Shown: in pieces, positions 53,775-63,089 of the stretch
How positions within the stretch are numbered: the first letter of the stretch is position 1
Layout: each line of letters starts with the position of its first letter
Source of the DNA: Fluviispira vulneris
GTDB taxonomy: Bacteria; Bdellovibrionota_B; Oligoflexia; Silvanigrellales; Silvanigrellaceae
DNA: 64,000 nt
Direction: 5' to 3'
Assembly: GCF_014281055.1 (NCBI RefSeq)
Contig: NZ_JACRSE010000001.1
Span: 186,001-250,000, forward strand
The notes under the pieces: model-generated
What the model was told of the DNA's origin: nothing
The model's database searches: none
What the model saw: the letters and a program-made list of their open reading frames with translations, nothing else
Made by a program: the position numbers and the translations under genes

Positions 53775-54578
53775 ATGGGTGTCGATTCGTTTACTCCTGA
53801 AGAAAGAGAACAGATATATGCCATGGCAGAAAACATGACTGGAAACTGTCAGCAGGGATCTTATAGACGAGATATTATTATCTCAAATATATTAAGAAGA
53901 GTTCAAGTTAAAAAGGCAGAAAATTTACAAGCATATTTACAAGCAGCCATAGCAAATGATGAAGAGTTTGCCCAATTGCTCAGTGCATTTACCATTCATA
54001 CAACAGAATGGTTTCGAGAACTCCCCCATTATAAAAAATTTGAGACTATACTGTCTGAAAGATTTAAAGGAACAAAGAAATTTAGGATGCAATCAGGTGG
54101 TTGCTCAACAGGCGAGGAAGTCTATTCATTTAGCATAGTGCTCGAATCTTTTAAATCTATGCATCCTGGTTTTGATTTTGAATTTCAGGCTTTTGACATA
54201 GATCCTGTTTCTGTTAACTTAGCAAAAAAAGCTGTTTATCCAATGAAAGATTTTAATAAAATTCCTGCAAATTATCAAAATTTAGTGAAAAAAATTGCTA
54301 ATGAAGATAGCTTTGCACCTGACGCAAATATTAAAGCTAAAACCCGTTTTTTTACTGATAATTTAGTAAAATTACAAAGTTTGCCACCATCTTTCGAAGC
54401 TGTTGTTTGTCGCAATGTTCTTATTTATTTTACACCAGATAAAGTAAAAGAAATAATTGGAAAACTTGTTGAAAGACTTGTAAAAGGTGGAATATTAATT
54501 ATTGGTCACAGTGACAGTGTTGATGCAAAAGCATTTAACTTGAAATCACTAGGGAACTCAATGTTTGAAAAACTTTAA
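53775..54578 (+). CDS. cheR: CheR-type protein glutamate methyltransferase
   Basis: SAM-dependent methyltransferase of 267 residues that methylates glutamates on chemoreceptors. The N-terminal helical domain ends in TIHTTEWFRELPHYKKF, corresponding to the TxFFR motif of CheR (here TEWFRE). The SAM-binding block is QSGGCSTGEEVYSFSIV, AFDIDPVSVNLAKKAVY carries the acidic residue, and EAVVCRNVLIYFTPDKV and GGILIIGHSD are further family blocks. No CheB, CheA or receptor gene is adjacent. It is the last gene of the HDOD unit, and its stop is 3 bases from the convergent ndh. Confidence 0.9.
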   Translation: MGVDSFTPEEREQIYAMAENMTGNCQQGSYRRDIIISNILRRVQVKKAENLQAYLQAAIANDEEFAQLLSAFTIHTTEWFRELPHYKKFETILSERFKGTKKFRMQSGGCSTGEEVYSFSIVLESFKSMHPGFDFEFQAFDIDPVSVNLAKKAVYPMKDFNKIPANYQNLVKKIANEDSFAPDANIKAKTRFFTDNLVKLQSLPPSFEAVVCRNVLIYFTPDKVKEIIGKLVERLVKGGILIIGHSDSVDAKAFNLKSLGNSMFEKL

Positions 54579-54581
54579 ATC

Positions 54582-55856
54582 TTAATTATCGTGATTTTTC
54601 CATTCTTGTTTCGTTATCAAACGAGCCCCTCTGCCAAATGTAATATATGACCAAAGCCATTGAAAAAATACAAAAACTTTATTACGAAATCCAACTAAAT
54701 ACAATATATGAATAAACAACCATGCTATCCATGCAATTTTCCCATGAGCTTTAAATCCAGAAAACTCTGAAATTGCTCGACCTCTTCCGATTGTAGCCAT
54801 CTGTCCCTTATCGAAATACGAAAATGCTAAGAGCTCTTTGCCTTCACAGCTTCTCATAATATTTTTAGCAGTGTGAATCCCTTGTTGAATTGCAACTGGT
54901 GCAAGGCCGGGAAGGGGACGATGATCTTTGCCTAAGACACTTGCTTGGTCACCAAGCACAAATACATTTTTGTATTCAGGCAAATGTAAAAATGGGGTAA
55001 CGATAACTCTGCCCGCTCTATCCAGTTCACTGCCAAGCAGAGCCCCTGTAGATGAAGGTTGGACTCCTGCAGCCCAAATTACCGTTCTTGAAGGAATAAA
55101 CTCATTGCCTATGTGCACTCCTTGGCTATCAATTGAGCTCACTCGCGTGCCAGTTTTAACCGTGACACCAATATTTAATAGATCTTTTTTAGCCTGTTCC
55201 GAAAGTTCTGGAGAAAAACTTGAAAGTATACGCTCACCTGCTTCAATTAATATGATACTTGTGCTTTTTAAATCAATGTTTTTAAACTCTTTATTTAAAG
55301 TATAATGAGCCATTTCTGAAAGTGAGCCTGCGAGTTCAACACCGGTCGGTCCTCCGCCAACCACGATAAAAGTGAGATATTCTCTTATCTTTTTAGGATC
55401 ATTTTCTCTTTCAGCAAGTTCAAAAGCTGTGAGCACTCTTCTGCGAATTTCAGTCGCTTGCTCAATGCTTTTTAATCCTGGTGCGTAATCTTCCCAATCA
55501 TCTCGCCCAAAATAACTATGGGTTGCGCCGCACGCAAGAATAAGATAATCATATTTATATTCGGTAAATTCTGTTTTAACTTTTTGATTTTGTAAATTAA
55601 TTTTTGTTACTTTGCCTAATGTGACATTGATATTCTCGTATTTAGCTAAAATCGATCGAATAGGCGATGCTATTTCTGCGGGGCTCAAACCTGCCATAGC
55701 GACTTGATATAATAATGGTTGAAATAAATGATAATTTTTTTTATCTAATAATGTCACTTGAATTTCTTTATATTTTCCAAGCTGTTTAGCAGCATTAATT
55801 CCTGCAAAACCAGCTCCTACAATTACGATATGTGCCGATGTCATTTTATTATTCAT
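54582..55856 (-). CDS. ndh: Type II NADH dehydrogenase (NDH-2)
   Basis: Monotopic inner-membrane flavoenzyme that passes electrons from NADH to quinone without pumping protons; 424 residues, normal for the family. The FAD site is IVIVGAGFAGINAAKQL, the NADH site is IVVGGGPTGVELAGSLSEM, and the second FAD contact is NVFVLGDQASVLG. PGLAPVAIQQGIHTAKNI contacts the quinone side. The C-terminus (IAWIAWLFIHILYLVGFRNK) is the membrane-binding helix. Start choice: GAGG is 6 bases before ATG 55856. The frame stays open 45 codons further but adds residues with no family match. Divergent from tdk. Confidence 0.92.
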   Translation of the reverse strand: MNNKMTSAHIVIVGAGFAGINAAKQLGKYKEIQVTLLDKKNYHLFQPLLYQVAMAGLSPAEIASPIRSILAKYENINVTLGKVTKINLQNQKVKTEFTEYKYDYLILACGATHSYFGRDDWEDYAPGLKSIEQATEIRRRVLTAFELAERENDPKKIREYLTFIVVGGGPTGVELAGSLSEMAHYTLNKEFKNIDLKSTSIILIEAGERILSSFSPELSEQAKKDLLNIGVTVKTGTRVSSIDSQGVHIGNEFIPSRTVIWAAGVQPSSTGALLGSELDRAGRVIVTPFLHLPEYKNVFVLGDQASVLGKDHRPLPGLAPVAIQQGIHTAKNIMRSCEGKELLAFSYFDKGQMATIGRGRAISEFSGFKAHGKIAWIAWLFIHILYLVGFRNKVFVFFQWLWSYITFGRGARLITKQEWKNHDN

Positions 55857-55982
55857 AGGAACCTCATACATATTATTACCACAAAAAAATAATAACTTTA
55901 AATCATGTAAAGTTGCAATTACTGTTATTTTATAATAGCCCAAGCAAGGCGCAAACAATTGGCTATGGAAGAGGAGTGTGCT

Positions 55983-56540
55983 GTGGCTCATAAGTTATCA
56001 GGGGCAACTGTCGAAGTTATTTGTGGATGTATGTTTAGTGGCAAAACTGAAGAACTGATCCGTGTTTTAAAAAGAGCGACCATTGCAAAACAAAGAATAC
56101 TCGTGTTCAAACACTCATCTGACATAAGATATTCTGATGAAAGCATATGCAGTCACAGTGGAGTTAAAATTCCATCCATTCTCATTCAAAAAACAGCAGA
56201 AATATTTAATTATAATTTAGATAACATTGATGTGGTAGGAATTGATGAAGCTCAATTTTTTACAGATGAAATCATAGGCGACGTAGAGAAAATTCTTGAA
56301 ATGGGTATTAGAGTTGTTATAGCGGGCTTAGATATGGATTTTAGAAAAAGACCATTTGGAAAAATGCCTGAATTATTAGCAATGGCAAATAAGGTGACAA
56401 AATTATCAGCTATTTGTTCAGTTTGCGCAGAAGATGCTCAATACACTCAGAGACTTTTTCCCTCAGATGAAACAGTTTTTGTGGGAGCTATTGAAAGTTA
56501 TGAACCGCGCTGCCGTAAGCATCACAGCATTTTTAAATAG
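55983..56540 (+). CDS. tdk: Thymidine kinase
   Basis: Salvage enzyme that phosphorylates thymidine using ATP; about 185 residues. P-loop ICGCMFSGKTEELIR, DVVGIDEAQFF, LDMDFRKRPFG, and a zinc ribbon made by CSVC (CSVCAEDAQYTQR) plus CRKHH (Cys and His). Type II (TK1-like) architecture. Start choice: AAGAGGAG is 6 bases before GTG 55983; an ATG at 55965 and a TTG at 55959 lie within or before that site. It sits alone between divergent ndh and convergent thrC. Confidence 0.93.
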   Translation: MAHKLSGATVEVICGCMFSGKTEELIRVLKRATIAKQRILVFKHSSDIRYSDESICSHSGVKIPSILIQKTAEIFNYNLDNIDVVGIDEAQFFTDEIIGDVEKILEMGIRVVIAGLDMDFRKRPFGKMPELLAMANKVTKLSAICSVCAEDAQYTQRLFPSDETVFVGAIESYEPRCRKHHSIFK

Positions 56541-56559
56541 ATAGAGTATCTATTTAAAG
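56531..56559. terminator. Hairpin between convergent tdk and thrC
   Basis: TTTAAATAGATA and TATCTATTTAAA form a 12-bp perfect stem around a GAG loop. It includes the tdk stop codon and reaches the thrC stop. No T-run follows on either strand, so it may be a weak terminator or an RNA 3'-end stabiliser rather than a classical one. Confidence 0.45.
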
Positions 56560-57843
56560 TTAAATGTTAAAATATTTTGCTGCAATTTTCTCTATATCAC
56601 TTAATTCCGCTTTTACTTCCCAATGCATAGATTCTCTATTCAGTAAGTTTTGCATTTGTTCAGGAATCGGAATTTTTTCTTGAATAATGGGTTCAATAAT
56701 GTCATCAAATTTACATGGATCCGCTGTAGAAACCACTATCCAACTGTGCGCTGATTTATTTTTTCTCACAAAAAAACCTGTTGCAGTGTGCGGACATATT
56801 ATTCTTTTATAATTGTTGTAAAAATTTCCTATTGTCTGTTTAATTTCCACATTGCTAACACTTATAGATGAAACATTTTTTTTAAAGATGGAATAATCCT
56901 GAAACAACTGAGAAAGTCTTTCAAAATTACTTGGGTTTCCAACGTCCATGGCATTGGCAAGGGTTAGAACACTTTTACGAGGGCTAAAAACCCCTGATTC
57001 AATATAATCATTTATGACTCTATTTTCATTTGTAGCTAAAGAGATTTCACGAATTGGAAAACCCATTTCTTTAGCCCAATAAGCTGCTGTGGCATTGCCG
57101 AGATTACCTGTTGGGATAATAAAACCAACCGACGTTTTATTTTTATTAAAGTAAGCAAAGCTTGAATAGGCATAATAGATCATTTGTGGAAGCAATCTTC
57201 CAATATTTATGCTATTAGCACTGCTAATATTCATGACATTTTGCCACCAATTTTCATTGAAAGCTTGCTTAACGAGACGCTGACAGTCATCAAATGTGCC
57301 AAGCACTGCTAGCGATAAAATATTTTTTCCCCAACACGTGATTTGTTTTTCTTGCTTTTCAGATATTTTTCCTTTTGGATACAAGACTATAACTTGTGTA
57401 TTTTCTTTTTTGTAAAATGCACTTGCAACTGCAGAACCTGTGTCACCCGAAGTTGCAACCATAATTGTTGATTTGTTTTTATGCGAAATTTTATTTAAGC
57501 ATTCTGCTAAAAAGCGAGCTCCAAAGTCTTTAAAAGAAAGGGTAGGGCCTTGACATAAATCAAGCATTTGTGTGTTGCTATCAATTGTTTCTATTTTAAC
57601 TGGAAAAATAAATGCATTTGCACAAATTTCCCTTAAATTCTTTTCAAGTATATCATTTTTAAAAAAATTCTGTAAAAGTTTTTCAGCAAAATCAATATAA
57701 GACATTTGTGAATTATAATCTGTTAAATTTACTTTTGGAAAATATTCTGGAATAAATAATCCACCATCTTCCGCAAGACCCTTCTGTAAAGCTTCAGATA
57801 AAGAATAGAGTTTATTTTTATTTCGGGTGCTAATATAGTGCAT
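56560..57843 (-). CDS. thrC: Threonine synthase
   Basis: PLP lyase that converts O-phosphohomoserine to threonine, the final step; 427 residues (E. coli type). The N-terminus MHYISTRNKNKLYSLSEAL is typical; QGPTLSFKDFGARFLAE holds the PLP Lys; MVATSGDTGSAVASAFY binds the phosphate; IIPTGNLGNATAAYWAKEM is the next block. It is the last gene of the thrABC operon: 13 bases after thrB. Confidence 0.95.
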   Translation of the reverse strand: MHYISTRNKNKLYSLSEALQKGLAEDGGLFIPEYFPKVNLTDYNSQMSYIDFAEKLLQNFFKNDILEKNLREICANAFIFPVKIETIDSNTQMLDLCQGPTLSFKDFGARFLAECLNKISHKNKSTIMVATSGDTGSAVASAFYKKENTQVIVLYPKGKISEKQEKQITCWGKNILSLAVLGTFDDCQRLVKQAFNENWWQNVMNISSANSINIGRLLPQMIYYAYSSFAYFNKNKTSVGFIIPTGNLGNATAAYWAKEMGFPIREISLATNENRVINDYIESGVFSPRKSVLTLANAMDVGNPSNFERLSQLFQDYSIFKKNVSSISVSNVEIKQTIGNFYNNYKRIICPHTATGFFVRKNKSAHSWIVVSTADPCKFDDIIEPIIQEKIPIPEQMQNLLNRESMHWEVKAELSDIEKIAAKYFNI

Positions 57844-57856
57844 AATTATTTAATCC

Positions 57857-58801
57857 TTAATGAGATTCAACAACAAAAGCATTTTTCGAATTCATTTTAG
57901 AAATCCAAAATTCAGATTTAATTTCATGAGTTTGAAAAGCCTTTTGCATATTTTCAGCAATAGATATTGCTAATTCTTTTGTTTCTGCCAGCGCAAATAA
58001 CGTAGGTCCTGAACCGGAGAAAGAAGAAACAAGAGCTCCTGAATCAAGTGCTGCCTTTTTCACCTCGTAAAATCCAGGAACGAGATGGGCTCTTTGTGGT
58101 TCAATAAGAAAATCCTGGGCTGATTTTTTGAGTAATGCATAGTTTTTTTGGTAAAGTGCCGCAATAAAAGAAGCAGTATTTGCAGATTGTTTAATACATT
58201 CTTTCAGCGAAACATTGGTGTTTAAAACCCCCCGAGCATACTTGGTTTCGACCTTTAAGTAAGGATGTATTAGCACACAATGTAAATTGGGTACGGGCAA
58301 TTCAACGACATGAATCGGATCGGTCGACTGTATGAGGGTGATTCCACCATAGAGGCACGGTACGATATTGTCAGCATGTCGTTGTCCGCACGCAGCTTCT
58401 TCTCCTAGGAGAGCGTAATTTGATAATTCTTGTAATGACAGCGGTTTCTTAAGGAAAGCATTGCATGCAGTGAGAGCCGCAACGGCAGAAGCCGCAGAGC
58501 CACCCATACCAGAGCCAAGCGCAATACCTTTTTTAATTGAAATAGAAAAACCATTTTGTAATTTTAAATCTTCACATAACTTTTTGATCACAACTGAAGC
58601 CGTATTTTTATTTGGATCCAATGGTAGTTTCTCTTCACAGTCAATATTTTCAATTATTATTTTAGTATCAGGTCTTTTTTTTAATGTAACAAAATCTCCG
58701 ACTCCATCAAATGAAAAACCTAAAATATCAAAACCAATTGAAACATTCGCGCAAGTTGCAGGCGCAAATGCTGTAACAGAATTTAAATTTTCTTTTAGCA
58801 T
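57857..58801 (-). CDS. thrB: Homoserine kinase
   Basis: GHMP kinase that phosphorylates homoserine; 314 residues. APATCANVSIGFDILGFSFD begins the fold; the ATP-binding GHMP motif 2 is IALGSGMGGSAASAVAAL; motif 3 is SSFSGSGPTLFALAE. It lies 13 bases from thrC and 15 bases from thrA. Its order between thrA and thrC is the enterobacterial one. Confidence 0.96.
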   Translation of the reverse strand: MLKENLNSVTAFAPATCANVSIGFDILGFSFDGVGDFVTLKKRPDTKIIIENIDCEEKLPLDPNKNTASVVIKKLCEDLKLQNGFSISIKKGIALGSGMGGSAASAVAALTACNAFLKKPLSLQELSNYALLGEEAACGQRHADNIVPCLYGGITLIQSTDPIHVVELPVPNLHCVLIHPYLKVETKYARGVLNTNVSLKECIKQSANTASFIAALYQKNYALLKKSAQDFLIEPQRAHLVPGFYEVKKAALDSGALVSSFSGSGPTLFALAETKELAISIAENMQKAFQTHEIKSEFWISKMNSKNAFVVESH

Positions 58802-58816
58802 TTTACTTTCCTTTAT

Positions 58817-61264
58817 TTACGCAAGTGACGAGGCTAATCTTAATAGATCGGCAAAAATTCCAGATGCAGTTACTTCTGCTCCAGCGCCTGGGCCTTGAAT
58901 AATGAGAGGTTGCTTAGAATATCTGCGAGTATAAAAAATAAGCATATTGTCAGTGCCTTCTAAGCGACTAAAGGGATGGCTTTGTGCGTATGAATTTAAA
59001 TTAATTTTGACTTCTCCTAACTTTGATATTGAGCCTACGTAACAAATTTTTTCATTTTTTGCATTTGCTTTCTCAACAAATAGTTTCATTTTATGATCAA
59101 ATTCTGGCAGCCTTTCTAAAAATTCATTAACGCTACACTCTTCAAGTTCTTTAGGAATTAAACTGTGAATATTAATATTTTCAAGGGAAATATCAAAACC
59201 TATTTCACGGGCTAAACAGATTAATTTTCTCGCTACATCTTGACCCGAGAGATCGATTCTAGGATCGGGTTCTGTAAAACCTTGTTGTTTTGCTGCATAA
59301 ACAACCTCTGAAAACTTTTTGCCTTTAGCTAATTCAGAGAAAATATAACTTAAAGTACCAGAAACGATTCCCTCGATACTTATGATCTCATCTCCAGTTT
59401 TAATAAAATCTTGTAAAGTGCTAATAACGGGTAAACCTGCACAAACTGTAGCTTCGTAATAGTAATGGCATTTCTTTTCTTTAGCAAAAGATTTTAAAGT
59501 TTTATAATAAGTTAAATCACCACCATTTGCATGTTTATTGGGAGTGATAATATGTAAACCTTTATTTATAAATGAAAGATATTTCTGTGCAATATTTATA
59601 TCTGCTGTACAATCGATAAGCACTCCATGCGCAGATTCATCGCAGGCAAGGTGAGAAGAAAATTTTTCAATATTTATACTTTCAGAATGTTTTGCTAAAT
59701 ACTCTTGGCAGGATGATATATCCATTGATTTATCAGATAAATACATTTTTTTAGAGTTCATAATACCACGTACTGATAAGTCAATTTGATATTTAGATTT
59801 TAATTCTACAGATGCGCTTCTTAATTGCTCAAAAAATGCTTTTCCGACAGAGCCAAGTCCGATCAAACCAATAGCAAGAGTTTTATGGGAGAGATAAAAA
59901 CCTGAGTGAACGGCATTGAGTGCTTTATTTATATCTTTCTTATTAATGACTACTGAAATATTTCTTTCTGACGAACCTTGAGCTATGGCATTGATATTGA
60001 TATTAGCTTTTGCAAGTGTAGAACAAAGTTTGCCTGCAACTCCAACGGAGCCTATCATTTCATCGCCAATAATTGCTAAAATTGAACATTCATATTCAGC
60101 TGAAATATTTTCAATTTGCCCTTTTTCGATCTCAAATTGTAAGTTTTCTGAAAGTGTTTCAAGTGTCAATTCAGCATATTCACGAGCAACTGCAAAGCAG
60201 ATTGAGTGTTCAGAACTTGCTTGAGAGATAAGTATAACAGAGATATTTTTTTGTTGTATAATTGAAAAAATACGTGCAGCAATTCCTGAAACACCGATCA
60301 TGCCAGCACCTTCAATGTTTATAAGTGCGACATCATCTATACCTGTAACACCTTTTATAAGGTGATCAGATGTGCGAGGTTTATCCGAAATTTCTGTTCC
60401 TTTAACTAAAGAATTAAAGCTATTTTTAATATAAATAGGAATTCCTTCTTCTTGTGCAGGTGATATTGTGCGAGGGTGGATTACCTTAGCACCAAAATAA
60501 GCTAATTCAAGAGCTTCTTTGTATGAAAGTGATTCAATAGGAAAAGCATCTTTTACTCTGCTTGGATTTGCACTTAATATACCATCGACATCTTTCCAAA
60601 TATATAATGCTTTTGCTTTAAAAAGTTTAGCAAAAACGGAAGCAGAAAAGTCGCTTCCATTTCTACCTAAAGTTGTTCTTTTACCTGATTCATTACCGGC
60701 AATAAATCCAGTGACTATTAATTTATCAAAATTATTATTTTGTAAAAAATTATTTAGTAGTTCAGAGCTTTTTTCCCATTGAATAGAAATAATATTGTTA
60801 GCATATTGCGTTCTTAAAACTTCAGTGGCGTCAAGATATCTTGAATTATAGAATTGCGATAAATACAGAGAAAGTATCTGTGCTGACCATTGCTCACCAA
60901 ATCCTAAAATAAAATCTTGTATTTCTTTTGAATAACTAGATATATGCATGACTGCAAGTAGTGTATTTCGGATTGTAAGAAAATCATCTTTTATTTTATT
61001 TTTTAAATTAGATGTAGAAACATTGAATTGGAGAGAGTCAATTATTTCTAAATGTGCATTTTCAAGAGACTCAAGTAGCGCAAGAAAATTTTTCCCATGT
61101 GCAGCATTGTTTAAGACCATCTGTAAAGTCGAAGTTGCATCTTTAATTGCTGAAACTACAATTACTTCTTTTCCATTGTTTAAAAGTTTTTTAATGGCCA
61201 GAAATCTTTCAGCATTGGCTATACTTGAACCACCAAATTTATGTACGATGATATCGTTATTCAT
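58817..61264 (-). CDS. thrA: Bifunctional aspartokinase I/homoserine dehydrogenase I
   Basis: Fusion enzyme of 815 residues that performs the first and third steps of threonine synthesis. Aspartokinase: HKFGGSSIANAERFLAIK at the start, FIAGNESGKRTTLGRNGSDF (about 190-210). Two ACT-type regulatory domains follow (about 315-460: VTGIDDVALINIEGAGMIGV; CSILAIIGDEMIGSVGVAGK), the site of threonine feedback in this family. Homoserine dehydrogenase begins at AIGLIGLGSVGKAFFEQL, with TPNKHANGGDLTYY and IEGIVSGTLSYIFSELAKGK. AAGGGA stands 8 bases before the ATG. The thrL leader ORF lies upstream. The fused form and operon order are those of Gammaproteobacteria. Confidence 0.97.
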   Translation of the reverse strand: MNNDIIVHKFGGSSIANAERFLAIKKLLNNGKEVIVVSAIKDATSTLQMVLNNAAHGKNFLALLESLENAHLEIIDSLQFNVSTSNLKNKIKDDFLTIRNTLLAVMHISSYSKEIQDFILGFGEQWSAQILSLYLSQFYNSRYLDATEVLRTQYANNIISIQWEKSSELLNNFLQNNNFDKLIVTGFIAGNESGKRTTLGRNGSDFSASVFAKLFKAKALYIWKDVDGILSANPSRVKDAFPIESLSYKEALELAYFGAKVIHPRTISPAQEEGIPIYIKNSFNSLVKGTEISDKPRTSDHLIKGVTGIDDVALINIEGAGMIGVSGIAARIFSIIQQKNISVILISQASSEHSICFAVAREYAELTLETLSENLQFEIEKGQIENISAEYECSILAIIGDEMIGSVGVAGKLCSTLAKANININAIAQGSSERNISVVINKKDINKALNAVHSGFYLSHKTLAIGLIGLGSVGKAFFEQLRSASVELKSKYQIDLSVRGIMNSKKMYLSDKSMDISSCQEYLAKHSESINIEKFSSHLACDESAHGVLIDCTADINIAQKYLSFINKGLHIITPNKHANGGDLTYYKTLKSFAKEKKCHYYYEATVCAGLPVISTLQDFIKTGDEIISIEGIVSGTLSYIFSELAKGKKFSEVVYAAKQQGFTEPDPRIDLSGQDVARKLICLAREIGFDISLENINIHSLIPKELEECSVNEFLERLPEFDHKMKLFVEKANAKNEKICYVGSISKLGEVKINLNSYAQSHPFSRLEGTDNMLIFYTRRYSKQPLIIQGPGAGAEVTASGIFADLLRLASSLA

Positions 61265-61299
61265 GTTTTATATCCCTTTAATGATAATATTTTTATAAT

Positions 61300-61323
61300 A
61301 TAAAATTATTAAAATAATTTTAT
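61300..61323 (-). promoter_or_regulatory. AT-only hairpin between thrL and thrA
   Basis: ATAAAATTAT and ATAATTTTAT form a 10-bp stem (11 with an adjacent T-A pair) with a 4-base loop, about 35 bases after the thrL stop and 35 bases before thrA. It sits where an attenuator terminator should be, but it has no G-C pairs and no clear U-tract follows. Confidence 0.4.
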
Positions 61324-61356
61324 AAATAGTATTGATATTTATTTTTTAATTTTTGC

Positions 61357-61476
61357 TTAAATAAACGTGATTGTTGTATGCGTGGTGAAAGTAATGGGGG
61401 TGTTTTTAATTGATGAAATTTTTTTATAATTAAAAGACGCTCGCACTTTTAAGAATATCGGCTCAGAAGACTTCAT
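61357..61476 (-). CDS. thrL: thr operon leader peptide (39 aa, Thr/Ile-rich)
   Basis: A short ORF 92 bases upstream of thrA on the same strand. ATG 61476 is preceded by GAAAGGTG with 6 bases of spacing, a good ribosome site. The peptide starts MKSSEPIFLKVRASFNYKK and ends with 15 residues NTPITFTTHTTITFI: seven Thr and three Ile, as in E. coli ThrL (MKRISTTITTTITITT...). It would make the ribosome stall when charged tRNA-Thr or tRNA-Ile is scarce, allowing read-through into thrABC. It is longer than E. coli ThrL (39 versus 21 residues) and has the regulatory codons at the end. The downstream region lacks a GC-rich terminator, so the attenuator structure is not proven. Confidence 0.75.
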   Translation of the reverse strand: MKSSEPIFLKVRASFNYKKISSIKNTPITFTTHTTITFI

Positions 61477-61865
61477 AATTAACACCTTTCAAAGAAACCG
61501 CATTTGAAGTAATAAATTCTAATTTTTTACTTCTGTCTTTTTATGTTCTCTTCTTTAGAACTTGAAGAGAGTTTAAATTTATAATTTATTTAAAATTGAA
61601 ATTCAAGGTATTATAATGTTTTTTAGTAAAATTAAATTCCATTGCTTAATTTTTATGAATATGTAAACAAGCATGCATCTTAATAAATTGTGTTCTTTAA
61701 CTCGGAGTCCTCTCTTTTTATAAAATGACTTATCTTTCCAAATAAGCTAGCTTAATAAAGTCCTATGAACTTAGGGTTGCATTTTTCTTTTAGAGTGTTT
61801 TAAGAATGATTATAGAGTTTACCAAAATGCAGGTGACTCATTCTGCTAGTGAGAAAGGGAATATA
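61477..61865. other. Divergent intergenic region between thrL and fabV
   Basis: 389 bases without a convincing gene. It must hold the promoter of the thr operon (minus) and of fabV (plus). No strong -35/-10 pair stands out on either strand. An in-frame ATG at 61806 would extend fabV but has no ribosome site. Confidence 0.5.
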
Positions 61866-63056
61866 ATGATTATTGAACCAAAAATCCGTGGATTTATATG
61901 CACAACAGCTCATCCAATTGGGTGTGCTCAGCACGTGCAAGATCAAATAAATTTTGTTAAAAGCAATGCTAAAATAAAAGGTGCGCAAAAAGTTCTCGTG
62001 ATAGGTGCTTCAACTGGTTATGGGCTTGCGAGTCGTATAGCGGCAGCCTATGGCAATGGTGCTGCTACTATTGGTGTCTTTTTTGAAAAACCTGCAGATG
62101 GCGCTCGGACAGCGACGGCTGGGTGGTACAATACCGCTGCCTTCGAAAAGGCAGCGCACAGCGAAGGTCTTTATGCAAAAAGTATCAATGGTGATGCCTT
62201 TTCGAATGAAATTAAACAAAAAACGATTGAGCTTATTAAAAAAGATTTAGGAAAAGTTGACCTTGTTGTTTATAGCTTAGCTTCACCAAGAAGGACCCAC
62301 CCAACGACAGGCGAAAACTTTTCTTCTGCACTTAAACCTATTGGTAAAACATATTCAGAGAAATCTATTAACCCTATGACAGGGGAAATCAAATCTGTGA
62401 GTATTGAACCAGCAGGTGAAGGAGATATTGAAAACACTGTGCGTGTTATGGGTGGGGAAGACTGGGAAATGTGGATCGATGCTCTGCAAAATGCCGGTGT
62501 CTTAGCAGATAATGCTTTAACTGTAGCATATTCTTATATCGGTCCCGTTTTAACTTATCCTATTTATCGTGAAGGAACGATTGGTAAAGCAAAAGAGCAT
62601 TTAGAAAAAACAGCTGGTCTTATTTCAGATAAATTGCATAAAATTGGTGGCAAAGCATTTGTTTCTGTGAATAAAGCGGTTGTCACTCAATCGAGTTCTG
62701 CTATTCCAGTCGTTCCTTTGTATATATCTCTCCTTTTCCGTATCATGAAAAATAAAAATATTCATGAAGACTGTATAGAGCAAGCTTATAGATTATTTAA
62801 TGAGCATTTATACTCCGGAAAAAATATCAATACGGATAAAAAAGGTCTTATTCGTATTGATGATTGGGAAATGAGAGATGATGTGCAGGGTGAAGTTTCT
62901 AAGCTTTGGGAAAAAGTGAATTCAGAAAATATCAACGATTTTTCCGATTTATCTGGATATCGTAATGATTTTTATAAACTTTTTGGTTTTGGCCTCCCAC
63001 AAGTTGATTATAAAGCAGATGTTGAAATTAAGGTTGAGATCCCATCCATCTCATAG
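61866..63056 (+). CDS. fabV: Trans-2-enoyl-ACP/CoA reductase FabV
   Basis: NADH-dependent enoyl reductase that performs the last step of the fatty-acid elongation cycle; 396 residues, the family norm. KVLVIGASTGYGLASRIAAA is the cofactor site, with FFEKPADGARTATAGWYNTA after it. The catalytic YX8K motif is the Tyr of YPIY followed by REGTIGKA and Lys. WEMWIDALQNAGVL and GGKAFVSVNKAVVTQSSSAI are family blocks. FabV enzymes are usually much less sensitive to triclosan than FabI. Start choice: AAAGGGA is 5 bases before ATG 61866; 20 extra in-frame codons upstream have no such site. A strong terminator follows. Confidence 0.95.
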   Translation: MIIEPKIRGFICTTAHPIGCAQHVQDQINFVKSNAKIKGAQKVLVIGASTGYGLASRIAAAYGNGAATIGVFFEKPADGARTATAGWYNTAAFEKAAHSEGLYAKSINGDAFSNEIKQKTIELIKKDLGKVDLVVYSLASPRRTHPTTGENFSSALKPIGKTYSEKSINPMTGEIKSVSIEPAGEGDIENTVRVMGGEDWEMWIDALQNAGVLADNALTVAYSYIGPVLTYPIYREGTIGKAKEHLEKTAGLISDKLHKIGGKAFVSVNKAVVTQSSSAIPVVPLYISLLFRIMKNKNIHEDCIEQAYRLFNEHLYSGKNINTDKKGLIRIDDWEMRDDVQGEVSKLWEKVNSENINDFSDLSGYRNDFYKLFGFGLPQVDYKADVEIKVEIPSIS

Positions 63057-63089
63057 TTTTAGGCAGAAAGAGTCCGAATTGGGTTTGTT

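Noticed and set aside
55857-55991. 45-codon extension of NDH-2
   Set aside because: It has no family match and overlaps the upstream region of tdk; GAGG precedes ATG 55856.
61300-61323. Classical intrinsic attenuator terminator for thrLABC
   Set aside because: The hairpin contains no G-C pair and no U-tract follows on the minus strand, so it was recorded only as a weak regulatory hairpin.
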